Assembly (NCBI GenBank): GCA_005808665.1
Contig: SYLG01000037.1
Span: 1-36,810 of the forward strand
DNA from: Planctomycetia bacterium
GTDB taxonomy: Bacteria; Planctomycetota; Planctomycetia; Gemmatales; Gemmataceae
Direction of reading: 5' to 3'
Length of the DNA: 36,810 nucleotides
Shown here in pieces: positions 1 to 7,629 of the stretch (within the stretch, counting starts at the first letter, position 1; each line of letters opens with the position of its first letter). Under the pieces are notes generated by a model, which was not told the origin of the DNA, ran no database searches, and saw only the letters and a program-made list of their open reading frames with translations. A program made the position numbers and the translations under genes.

Positions 1-172
1 GCCACCATAATCCACCCCCAGCCATTGCAACCAATGCAAATACAAATGTTCCAGCTTTATTTCCCCATTTGCGGCCAACATAAAAACCAGGAATCAATGA
101 CAAGCCAAGAATGCACATTAGGATTTTGACGAGATTCATAGATTTTTTCAAAGAGATTGGATTCTTTGCCAT
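1..172 (-). CDS. Small membrane protein, 3' part cut by window edge
   Basis: Reading leftwards from an ATG at 172 the frame stays open to base 1, so the gene is truncated by the window and its stop is not visible. The start is supported by a purine-rich AAAGGGG a few bases upstream. A second in-frame ATG lies at 139. The visible 57 residues have a basic N-terminus (MAKNPISLKKS), then two hydrophobic stretches separated by the charged segment YVGRKWGNKAG, as in a small protein with two membrane helices. It lies on the same strand as the two TPR genes upstream and overlaps the ORF at 57-281. I do not recognise a family. The open frame and start site are visible; membrane location is inferred. 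Confidence 0.45.
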   Translation of the reverse strand, partial: MAKNPISLKKSMNLVKILMCILGLSLIPGFYVGRKWGNKAGTFVFALVAMAGGGLWW

Positions 173-281
173 CCCGCCCCTTTGCCCGCACCAAAAGTTC
201 AGGCCCTGCCTGAAGGGTGAAGCCCATTCCCAAAAGGAGGGCGGTGGTGATCCCATAGCGAATGCTTCTCAAACTTGTCAT
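57..281 (-). CDS. Short hypothetical protein with N-terminal hydrophobic segment
   Basis: This is a 74-residue frame that starts 35 bases after the stop of the large TPR gene. A good ribosome-binding site (AGGAAGG, about 8 bases before the ATG) supports the start. Residues 1-22 look like a signal peptide or membrane anchor (MTSLRSIRYGITTALLLGMG). The last 38 or so codons overlap, in another frame, the membrane protein that starts at 172, and that part reads like an out-of-frame shadow. Either it is a genuine short secreted peptide with a long overlap, or one frameshift has split a single gene. No family is recognised. Confidence 0.35.
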   Translation of the reverse strand: MTSLRSIRYGITTALLLGMGFTLQAGPELLVRAKGRDGKESNLFEKIYESRQNPNVHSWLVIDSWFLCWPQMGK

Positions 282-316
282 GATGGTTTCCTTCCTGATC
301 GTTTCTCCAACACCAA

Positions 317-3085
317 TTACTTCTGGGCCAATGCCGCCTGACTGACCAAAACCGCCAAACGAACTTCGGCGAACGGAGTCCATTTGGGATCCACTTTTTG
401 ACCAAGGGCAGCCTGGTAGGCGATCGCTGCTTTGTCGGCTTGCCCAAGGGTTTCCAATAGTTGCCCCCGTAAAACTTCCATCCCTGCCGTGGAGGGGCCA
501 GATTGCAGACGAACGAGGATTTGCCTGGCTTTGTCCGGGTCGATCAAGCCAAGCTCCACCAATTCCCCCTCAATTTCGACCAACCGTTTCAGGACGGTGG
601 TATTCCCTGGAAAGGTTTTGGAAGCTTTTTCCAAAACCTTTTTGGCATCAAGATACCGGGATTGAATTCTTGCCAATTGTGCTATTGCCAAGGCCGTATT
701 GGGGGAATCCAACCGGTCCATCATCTGTTTGGACCCGGCAAAGAGCGAGGGGTATCGGTCCTGAAGTATGGGCGAGGCAATCCATTCTTTGTGGGTTTCC
801 GCGTTTGCCCCTTTGGCCCAATGGCGAAGGGCCTCATTTTCCCTGGAAGCGATGGATCCGACCGAAGCGGCCCATTCCTCGGCAAATCGGGCAAGGGCAA
901 ATTTGAGGACAGGAGATTGGGCCATCTGGAACTGGTTCACGAGGCCCGCATTGACCGCTTGAACGCTTGTTTGAGGTGGCTCGGAAAGTAAGGGCAAGGC
1001 CACCTTCCTGGCCAATTCCAATTGGTCACCTTTTTCCAGAAGGGTCAAAATGCTGGTTGCCCGAAGCAACTCGGTCATTTCTTTTTTGGAATCCAAAGTG
1101 AGAACCGAAGTGGCATCGGTGCTGTTGGATTTCCGGTTGGTAAATTGGTCAAAGGCACGATGAATCACCAACGGGGAAGAACTGTCGGCACCCGTGGCAA
1201 TTCCAAGGGCCCCATCCAGGAATTGGGCCAAACCTTGGCGAATCGACCTTTCTTCCAACAAAAGCTGAAAGTTAATGGCATCGGGACGCATGGCGATAAA
1301 GTCCTGAAGGGCAGTGGCTTTTATCCACGAAGGATTGAAAGACGCTCTGGTTTTCCAGTCCCCGGCACTGGCAAAAGCCTTGGCAGCCGCATCGGAATAG
1401 TCCGGTAACACCAAAACCGAAAGAAAACCTTGGGTTTGCCTGGCAGCAATCACCCCTTGGGCGATTTCCGTTTTTCGGGAAACAAAAGTTTTGTTGTCGT
1501 ATAGTTTTTCCAATTGGGTGGCGGCATTGGCAACCAAAAGGAGGTCTTTGCCCAACTGTTGGCGCACCGGATCGGGGAGGGTGGTTCCCGAACGATTGGC
1601 CCAGACTTTGGTTGCCTGGGCCAATCCGTAGTAGGCTTTCACAAGGATTTCGAATACAGGATCGTTTTGGATCGCCCTGTCCGGTTTGAGGATTTCCCGC
1701 AATTGGGTGGTCGCCTCGTTGGCCAATTGCAATTGGGTGGTGGGGTTTTCCTTCCAGGCTTTTTCCAGATTGAGCCGGGCTAATCCTAGCAGCAGAATTG
1801 GGTCGTCTTTTTGGATGAATTGGGCCGAAAGGGCTGCGGCGATTTCTTTTTGAATCTGTTCCTCTTGGATGGTGCCCTGAAGACTGGCGGAAATGAGAAT
1901 TTGCAGGAACCTTGGATCCCGATGCAAAAGCAATCCTTGGGTGGCGATTTCGACTGCGGCTTTGTGATTCCCCTCTTCCAAGGCAGTGCCTATCTGGTCC
2001 AGGAACCATCTGGGACTTTCCAGCTGTTCGATCGTGGCCTTGGCTTGGTCAAGAAGCTCGGGGGTCAACCCGGCTTTGGGGTCCGCTTTAACAATCTCTC
2101 CAAAGGCGATGCGAGCGATTGTCCTTAGGGGAGCCGCATCCTGATGCAATTTGGCGGAATAGTGGTCACCCTTGGTGGTGTTTTTCGCCAAAAGCAGAGC
2201 GGCCCCGCCTTGAGCGGCAAGGCCAATGGTTTTTACTTTACCCGGGCTTTTGCCAAGGGGACCGGCGATTTTGAGAACCTCAGCAAGCAAGGCGACATCC
2301 AGATTTTTTGGATCCGCATTCGCAATTTTGAACAGGGAATAGGCCAAAGTAGATTCGAAATGGGTAAGGACATCCGTCGCATAGGGTGGCGGCTGAACAT
2401 TTAGGAGCTGGTTTTCGTCCACCTTTTTCCCATCATCGATCCGGGGTTCATCGGAGAGCAAATAATACTCTTTGCGGGCGTTGGCTTCGCTTTTCAACTT
2501 ATCAATCAGGGTTTGGGCGGTGCGAAGGGATTGGGTCACTCCTTTATAATCACCCAGCACAAACTGGGTATTTACTTCAACCAAAGCCGAATTCAGACTT
2601 CGATGGGCACCCACCACATTACGAAGCTGGGAAATCCGGGCGATTTCCTCCTTCCGGGAAAGCTCCGCTATGGTTCTGATCTCGGATTCGCGGTTTAACA
2701 AAACATCGAATCGCACAAGGGCCCGTTTATCCTGAATGGATAATTCCGGAACGCGGGTGGGATCGGCATCGAGAAAGTCTTTTATCAATTTGAGTTCGGT
2801 CAGGCCTTCCTGGAAAAGAGAATACGCCTCGCTGTAAATTTGCAACCCATCCTTGGCGGAAACAATTTCGGCGACAAGGAGGTTCCATGAAAGCCTTTTG
2901 ATCCGATCAGGAAGGTCCTTGACCGTTAAAGGCCCGGTATTCAAGGGTGGGCGGGCAAGGAGGTGAGGATGGCTTAATTTGAAGTCTTTTTTATCCTTTT
3001 CGACATTATCCGCCGGGTACCCGGTGGCGATTAACATTCCCGAAAAAAGGGTTGCCAGACAGGTCTTTGGTAGTATTGGTGGCAT
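317..3085 (-). CDS. Large secreted TPR-repeat protein
   Basis: This 922-residue protein has a hydrophobic N-terminus (residues 5-22, ending near GYPADN) that resembles a Sec signal peptide, so it is probably exported. The rest is almost entirely alpha-helical, with Ala/Leu-rich repeats spaced like tetratricopeptide repeats. The clearest are near the C-terminus, for example LDAKKVLEKASKTFPGN and LGQADKAAIAYQAALGQK. There are no catalytic motifs. TPR arrays usually mediate protein-protein contacts, so a scaffold or envelope assembly role is likely but unproven. It follows a shorter secreted TPR gene by 39 bases on the same strand and is probably co-transcribed. The ATG at 3085 gives an intact signal peptide. 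Confidence 0.8.
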   Translation of the reverse strand: MPPILPKTCLATLFSGMLIATGYPADNVEKDKKDFKLSHPHLLARPPLNTGPLTVKDLPDRIKRLSWNLLVAEIVSAKDGLQIYSEAYSLFQEGLTELKLIKDFLDADPTRVPELSIQDKRALVRFDVLLNRESEIRTIAELSRKEEIARISQLRNVVGAHRSLNSALVEVNTQFVLGDYKGVTQSLRTAQTLIDKLKSEANARKEYYLLSDEPRIDDGKKVDENQLLNVQPPPYATDVLTHFESTLAYSLFKIANADPKNLDVALLAEVLKIAGPLGKSPGKVKTIGLAAQGGAALLLAKNTTKGDHYSAKLHQDAAPLRTIARIAFGEIVKADPKAGLTPELLDQAKATIEQLESPRWFLDQIGTALEEGNHKAAVEIATQGLLLHRDPRFLQILISASLQGTIQEEQIQKEIAAALSAQFIQKDDPILLLGLARLNLEKAWKENPTTQLQLANEATTQLREILKPDRAIQNDPVFEILVKAYYGLAQATKVWANRSGTTLPDPVRQQLGKDLLLVANAATQLEKLYDNKTFVSRKTEIAQGVIAARQTQGFLSVLVLPDYSDAAAKAFASAGDWKTRASFNPSWIKATALQDFIAMRPDAINFQLLLEERSIRQGLAQFLDGALGIATGADSSSPLVIHRAFDQFTNRKSNSTDATSVLTLDSKKEMTELLRATSILTLLEKGDQLELARKVALPLLSEPPQTSVQAVNAGLVNQFQMAQSPVLKFALARFAEEWAASVGSIASRENEALRHWAKGANAETHKEWIASPILQDRYPSLFAGSKQMMDRLDSPNTALAIAQLARIQSRYLDAKKVLEKASKTFPGNTTVLKRLVEIEGELVELGLIDPDKARQILVRLQSGPSTAGMEVLRGQLLETLGQADKAAIAYQAALGQKVDPKWTPFAEVRLAVLVSQAALAQK

Positions 3086-3124
3086 GGGAGGGAACCTTTG
3101 CTACAGGGAATGAGGAGGAAGGAA

Positions 3125-3796
3125 TTAACGAACCTTTTCAATCGGGGGGGCGGTAATCCTGGTGGTAAACCAATTCCGGGATTCCCCCTGAACCTTTTCA
3201 AGGGCGATCGCCAATTGGTTGGATTCGTGTCCGGTAAACGAGATGGGATTGGAATCGGATAATCGTTGGGCGACCACGGAGGCATCCCTGTTTGCCTCGG
3301 GTAAATGCCCCATTTTATGGTGGAGAATGGCTCGGAAGCAGCGAGCTTCGAGGTGATGGGGTTCCAATAGTAGGGCATTGTCCAACAACTCGAGGGCTTT
3401 GGGATTTTGGCCAAGATGAAAAGCCCTGGTGCCTTCATAAAAGTAGACTTGAGCATCGGCAACAAATTGCCCTTTCGGGAAGGAATCAATGGATTTTAAC
3501 GACCCTTGGAGGAGACGGAAAAAGCGGGATTGTTCGCCAGGCGTCCACTGTTTCTTTTTGCCCAATTCACCGGCCATCAAATAATCGGCAAGGGATTCTT
3601 CGGTGGCTCCGACGGCGGACCAAATTTGTGCCCTTGCAATATAGGCTTCATAGGCCAAGGGATCGTTCTTTCCCTTTTCCTTGATGATTTTCGAGATTGC
3701 TCCGAACGATTTTTGCACACTCGGGGGCATTTTGGCAATCAATTCCGGGGAACCTTGTTGGAAAGGCAAAAAAACAAGAAACAGAAGGGGAGTCAT
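3125..3796 (-). CDS. Secreted TPR protein
   Basis: This is a 223-residue protein. Its short hydrophobic leader (MTPLLFLVFLPFQQG) suggests export. The body contains TPR-like helix pairs. The clearest is around residues 115-150, where AFHLGQNPKALELLDNALLL is followed by EPHHLEARCFRAIL, matching the TPR pattern of W/L-G-Y-A-F-A-P spacing. The ATG at 3796 is preceded by GGAG at a good distance. It is the first gene of a pair with the 922-residue TPR protein that starts 39 bases downstream. The promoter must lie in or near the 49-bp repeat region (3864-3984). The fold call is firm; the role is unknown. Confidence 0.75.
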   Translation of the reverse strand: MTPLLFLVFLPFQQGSPELIAKMPPSVQKSFGAISKIIKEKGKNDPLAYEAYIARAQIWSAVGATEESLADYLMAGELGKKKQWTPGEQSRFFRLLQGSLKSIDSFPKGQFVADAQVYFYEGTRAFHLGQNPKALELLDNALLLEPHHLEARCFRAILHHKMGHLPEANRDASVVAQRLSDSNPISFTGHESNQLAIALEKVQGESRNWFTTRITAPPIEKVR

Positions 3797-3863
3797 AAAT
3801 GTTCTCCATGCACGATATTACAGAGGAGAGTATATCACCAGTGGGAGATGGTGTTCAAGGAGT

Positions 3864-3984
3864 TTGGTAACCTCTTAATGTCAATTCTGTAAATATTTCC
3901 AAGCACACCCGGTTGGTAACCTCTTAATGTCAATTCTGTCAATATGTCCAAGCACACCCGGTTGGTAACCTCTTAATGTCAATT
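3864..3984. repeat. 49-bp tandem repeat, about 2.5 copies
   Basis: Copies begin at 3864, 3913 and 3962, each with TTGGTAACCTCTTAATGTCA. Copies 1 and 2 differ at two positions over 49 bases. Copy 3 matches for 23 bases and then diverges. The array sits directly upstream of the TPR gene pair and next to an IS630-like fragment. It could be a regulatory array, a duplicated insertion end, or a slippage product. Confidence 0.9.
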
Positions 3985-4062
3985 TTCCGGGAAAGGCACG
4001 ATCGAACTTGTTGTACCACATGGTCTTTCCGTTTTTTTTAAAAACAATATAAAAAGAATATG

Positions 4063-4479
4063 TTAAAACAAATTTCTAATTGAGACATTTCGTTTATTAA
4101 GATTGATACCATTTGTTTTTGCGAATCTATATATGTATTTTTTGTGAAAATGAACTCCAAACTTTCTGATAATAAAATCTGACAGGTTTAATGCAGACCA
4201 ATAAACAGAACAATATCCAAATTCCTTTGGACACCTTAAAACAACATTTTTCAAAATTGCTATTTCTTTCTTGTTAAGGTATGACGAACTAGTCAATGGA
4301 ATCTTTGACATTACGCCACTTATCCCTCTAATTTGATAACCAGAAATCCAACGATATATTGACCTCGTGGAAACCTTTATTTCCCTGGCGATAGCCTGCC
4401 TGCTCATTCCTTCTTTGAACAGGGCGACCGCCTTCAGTCGAATACTTTCCAAAACGGGTGCTTTACCTTTGGTTCGCAT
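4063..4479 (-). pseudogene. IS630-like transposase fragment (HTH N-terminal part)
   Basis: This 138-residue frame starts with a helix-turn-helix typical of the IS630/Tc1-like transposase N-terminal half: LKAVALFKEGMSRQAIAREI, then VSTRSIYRWISGY. A second winged-helix-like region follows (RCPKEFGYCSVYWSALNL). The DDE catalytic domain that should follow is absent: the frame ends at 4063 and the next bases hold only the tandem repeats. It is therefore an orfA-type remnant or a truncated element. The 3' half of this gene is much more AT-rich than its neighbours, which points to foreign origin. It lies next to an IS1634-like fragment, so this spot has collected several insertions. The family call is moderately secure. 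Confidence 0.7.
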
Positions 4480-4578
4480 GGCAAGATCCTTGGGGTGTTT
4501 TTGGCTGTCACCCTAGAAAGCGTAACCAAACCGCAATGTGTCCAAAAATTCTTCGATTTGGCAAAAGAATTTCTTTTT

Positions 4579-4607
4579 CCCCGATGGTAACCCCAGTACC
4601 ATCGGGG
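4579..4607. other. Perfect 11-bp inverted repeat (hairpin)
   Basis: CCCCGATGGTA at 4579-4589 is the exact reverse complement of TACCATCGGGG at 4597-4607, with a 7-base loop. No T-run follows on either strand, so it is not a typical intrinsic terminator. It lies between the two transposase fragments and could be an IS-end or MITE-type structure, or a binding site for the flanking gene. Confidence 0.8.
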
Positions 4608-4674
4608 GAATTGGGATCTGATTTAGCGTTGGAAAAGGTGCATTTATGCCAGAATTTTGGCGAAACCAGGTGAA

Positions 4675-5229
4675 ATGGCGAAAAAACCTAAGCCCAAAGA
4701 GACCGCCAACTTTTTCGCCAAAAAAAATACCAATGATTTTACAGCTGACAATTTCGGTTCGTTCCCATTAAGCAAATCGGTCCCCATTTCAACGCTCGTA
4801 CCACCATCGAAGGAACTTTGGAAACAGGACATCCAATTGACCGAGGTGGAAGCAGCATTCCGGATCAACAAGGAACAATTGGACCTGAGGCCGGTTTGGC
4901 CCCAGAAAGAGGACCGTGTGAAGGCACATATCCTTGCCTGCTTTATGGCCTATGCCATGGGGAAAACCTTGGCGGCGTGGATGAAAAGGGCCGGACTGGG
5001 AGATCCACCAAGAACCCTGATCAAAGAGCTGGCCCGGATTAAATCCGAGGATGTGTCCATCAAGGCGATCAGCCCGGATGGCTCGATGCGGGAACTGCTG
5101 GCTCGCGGTGTGGTTCAGCCATCCCCGGAACAAAAGGGGTTACTGAACAGGCTGGGCCTCAAGGTTCCGAACCATCTGCGTCGGTTGGAACGGTTGGATT
5201 CAAAAGGAAAACAGGAGGCCATAGCTTGA
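4675..5229 (+). pseudogene. IS1634-like transposase, C-terminal fragment
   Basis: The frame can start at the ATG at 4675 (AGGTGAA just before it) or at a TTG at 4657. From about residue 50 it matches the C-terminal end of IS1634-type (IS4 superfamily) DDE transposases: a final-acidic-residue motif region IQLTEVEAAFRINKEQLDLR, then RPVWPQKEDRVKAHILACFM, then a closing helical region ending GLLNRLGLKVP. The N-terminal and central DDE parts are missing. The first 45 or so residues do not look like transposase and are probably unrelated sequence read in frame. It is a remnant with no expected activity. It may still be translated, since the remaining frame has no stops. Confidence 0.7.
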
Positions 5230-5917
5230 ACCAAACACCCAAAAAGGGGATTTGTAGTCCCCATATTCCAGTTTGCTTTGCCTTTTACCCGGGAAAAACC
5301 GGGTTTCCATGGTCCCACCTGCAGACCTTTGGGTTAAACAGCAACCTGCCTTGGTCAACCCCGGTGGAACGATCAACCCACCCAAGTCTTCTTCCCAAAT
5401 CCTTACCTTTTGAACATCTGAAATAAGGCCTCAGCTGAATTTTCTACCTTGGCCGGATAAGGAACGGGAAGGGTCCGGGTCAGGTCCGGGTCCAGACTGG
5501 GTCGGGTCCGGGCAGGGGCCGGGTCCCAGAAGGATCCTTTGGGCTACCCGGTACGGTCGGATAGGGGTCGGGTCCGGGAAAGAGTTTGGTCGGGTCCGGG
5601 CAGGATGCTATTGGATAGGCGGTGCGGTCGGGTCGATACCGGGTCCAGTCCGGGTCCAGTCCGGGTCGGGTCGGGGTCGGGAGGGGCCAAACCGGGTAAG
5701 GTCAAGCATTGACTTCACAAAAGGAAGGTTCCATTTCCAGGCGGATTCCATCCCAAGCCCATTCTGAAGTTAACCGAACCAAGGGGTGATTTTGTTTGAT
5801 TACTTTTTCAAGCGAACCACCAAGGAGACTTGGCCTTGCCTAGGTGCGTTTTGGGGTCATTAATCCCTGAAATCAATCTCCAGCCAAAATACACTTGTGA
5901 CCTCAAATTCATGAGCC
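5230..5917. other. Gene-poor stretch between IS remnant and permease region
   Basis: I see no convincing gene here. A 66-codon plus-strand frame at 5226-5426 is Pro/Ser-rich with no domain and no good ribosome-binding site. The notable content is the G-rich repeat block at 5461-5700, listed separately. The flanks (5230-5460 and 5700-5917) show no clear promoter or RNA structure. Confidence 0.6.
5461..5700 (+). repeat. GGGTC-rich degenerate repeat block
   Basis: Within about 230 bases the plus strand carries some 15 GGGTC motifs, mostly as GGGTCC or GGGTCGG. One longer word, GGTCGGGTCCGGGCAGG, occurs twice (5500-5516 and 5588-5604), and CCGGGTCCAGT is repeated around 5645-5665. The G-runs are on one strand and closely spaced, so several intramolecular G-quadruplexes are possible. 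No coding frame fits the region. It sits between a transposase remnant and a permease gene. Confidence 0.85.
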
Positions 5918-6058
5918 ATGATCGGTTTTTCAGGGACGACTACGGAGAGTGCCGATCTCACCGAAACGCCGAATTCACCATTAACTTTGGCACTTGTCCT
6001 TGGGATTTTCACACAATTGGCGTTGGTGGGTGCCGTTGCTTTGGGTACAAAAGCTTAG
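5918..6058 (+). CDS. Possible 46-residue single-span membrane peptide
   Basis: This short frame runs from an ATG at 5918 to a TAG at 6056. It has a Thr/Glu-rich, negatively charged N-terminus (MIGFSGTTTESADLTETPNS) followed by one hydrophobic helix of about 20 residues (LTLALVLGIFTQLALVGAVA) and a GTKA tail. That is a typical small type I membrane protein layout. An in-frame TGA just upstream fixes the start. The ribosome-binding site is weak. It lies 65 bases upstream of the APC permease and could be an accessory peptide or a chance frame. No family is recognised. Confidence 0.35.
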   Translation: MIGFSGTTTESADLTETPNSPLTLALVLGIFTQLALVGAVALGTKA

Positions 6059-6123
6059 GAATATCCTCATCGTTCAGGCGTTGCATTCCCCTTTCTGAAT
6101 CCAAGATCCGGAAACCAAGTAAC

Positions 6124-7623
6124 ATGGCAAACATTTTTGCACGCAAACCCCTCGATAAAGTCCTTGGAGAAATGGAGAAAGGGCAGGGGCTAAAACGGGT
6201 ATTGGGGCCGGTTGGCCTGACCGCCATGGGAATCGGAGCCATCATTGGTACAGGAATCTTTGTTCTCATCGGGAAAGCCGCCCGGGATGTGGCCGGACCG
6301 GCTTTGATCCTCTCTTTTGTCGTGGCCGGGTTGGCCTGTATCTTTTCAGCCCTCTGTTATGCGGAGTTTGCCTCCATGGCCCCGGTGGCCGGCTCAGCGT
6401 ACACCTATGCCTATCTGACCTTGGGAGAGTTGATGGCATGGATCATCGGCTGGGATTTGGTACTGGAATATGCGGTGGCCAGTTGCACCGTCGCCCACGG
6501 CTGGTCGAAATATTTTCAGGATATATTGCTGCAATTTAAAATAGACATTCCAAAATTATGGACCAATGCCCCTTTTGACATTGCCAAAGGGGAGTTTTAT
6601 GGGACGGGTTCCTTCATTGACCTGCCTGCCTTGGCTATTTCTTGCATTGTTACCCTGATCCTTGTCCGGGGCATTCGCGAAAGTGCCGTTTTCAATGCCA
6701 TTATGGTTATCATCAAATTGGCGGTGGTTTTCTTCGTCATTTTTGCCGGCATTCCCCATATCAACCCCGCCAACTGGACCAACAATTTTGCTCCTTACGG
6801 GTATGGAGGAGTGGGATTCTTTGGCCATTTGGTCTGGGGCGATTTCAATCAGGCGACGGGCCTTCCTGCCGGGGTGATGGCCGGGGCTGCCCTAATTTTC
6901 TTTGCCTATCTTGGTTTTGATGCCGTATCGACCAATGCGGAAGAGGCCAAAAACCCAAAACGGGACCTGCCGATTGGTATCATTGGTTCTTTGATTATTT
7001 GTACGGTCCTCTACATTGCCGTGGCTGCTGTGATTACGGGTATGGTGCCGTTTGCGGAAATTGAAAAGGAAGCTCCAGTCGCAGGGGTATTTGCCAAGGT
7101 GGGTATGCCTTGGGCCCGGATGCTGGTTTCGGTAGGAGCCCTCACGGGAATCACCTCGGTGCTTTTGGTGATGATGTGTGGTCAACCCCGGATTTTCCTG
7201 GCGATGGCTCGCGATGGCCTATTGCCCACCAAGTTTTTTGCCGCCATTCATCCGACTTTTCAAACCCCTTGGAAAGCAACACTTTTAACCGGATTTTTGG
7301 TAGCCCTTGGAGGGAGCTTACTTCCGTTGGATATCCTGGCGGAGTTAACCAACATTGGCACCCTGTTTGCCTTTGTGGTGGTTTGTGCGGCGGTGCTGGT
7401 CCTTAGGGTCAAAAACCCGGATGCTCCCCGATCATTCAAGGCTCCCCTGGGTCTTTTTTGCCCGATTGCGGGCATCATTCTTTGCCTCTTATTGATGTTT
7501 TCTTTGGGCTGGGAAAACTGGCTCCGGCTTGTCATTTGGTTGGGCCTTGGTTTGGTTGTCTATTTTGCCTACGGCATTCGCCATAGTCGCCTCCAAATCC
7601 AAGCCAGTCAAACCCGGAGTTAG
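6124..7623 (+). CDS. APC-family amino-acid permease (cationic amino-acid transporter type)
   Basis: This is a 499-residue integral membrane protein of the amino acid-polyamine-organocation superfamily, probably of the CAT/YfnA branch, which imports amino acids across the cytoplasmic membrane. The diagnostic N-terminal motif lies about residues 36-46 (IGAIIGTGIFVLIG), the substrate-binding bend of helix 1. It is followed by CYAEFASMAPVAGSAYTYAY in helices 2-3 and GFDAVSTNAEEAKNPKRDLP in helix 6, both typical of the CAT subgroup. About 12 hydrophobic segments are visible. I chose the ATG at 6124 because the upstream in-frame extension is not membrane-like and is unlike the family. A second APC permease starts 6 bases after its stop, so the two are co-transcribed. 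The substrate cannot be read from sequence. Confidence 0.88.
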   Translation: MANIFARKPLDKVLGEMEKGQGLKRVLGPVGLTAMGIGAIIGTGIFVLIGKAARDVAGPALILSFVVAGLACIFSALCYAEFASMAPVAGSAYTYAYLTLGELMAWIIGWDLVLEYAVASCTVAHGWSKYFQDILLQFKIDIPKLWTNAPFDIAKGEFYGTGSFIDLPALAISCIVTLILVRGIRESAVFNAIMVIIKLAVVFFVIFAGIPHINPANWTNNFAPYGYGGVGFFGHLVWGDFNQATGLPAGVMAGAALIFFAYLGFDAVSTNAEEAKNPKRDLPIGIIGSLIICTVLYIAVAAVITGMVPFAEIEKEAPVAGVFAKVGMPWARMLVSVGALTGITSVLLVMMCGQPRIFLAMARDGLLPTKFFAAIHPTFQTPWKATLLTGFLVALGGSLLPLDILAELTNIGTLFAFVVVCAAVLVLRVKNPDAPRSFKAPLGLFCPIAGIILCLLLMFSLGWENWLRLVIWLGLGLVVYFAYGIRHSRLQIQASQTRS

Positions 7624-7629
7624 GCGCCA

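Noticed and set aside
1272-2009. 245-codon minus-strand frame within the large TPR gene
   Set aside because: Same strand but different phase, Arg/Ser/Gly-rich with no domain. The TPR frame explains the region.
3864-3984. CRISPR array
   Set aside because: The copies are directly adjacent 49-bp tandem repeats with no unique spacers and no cas genes nearby.
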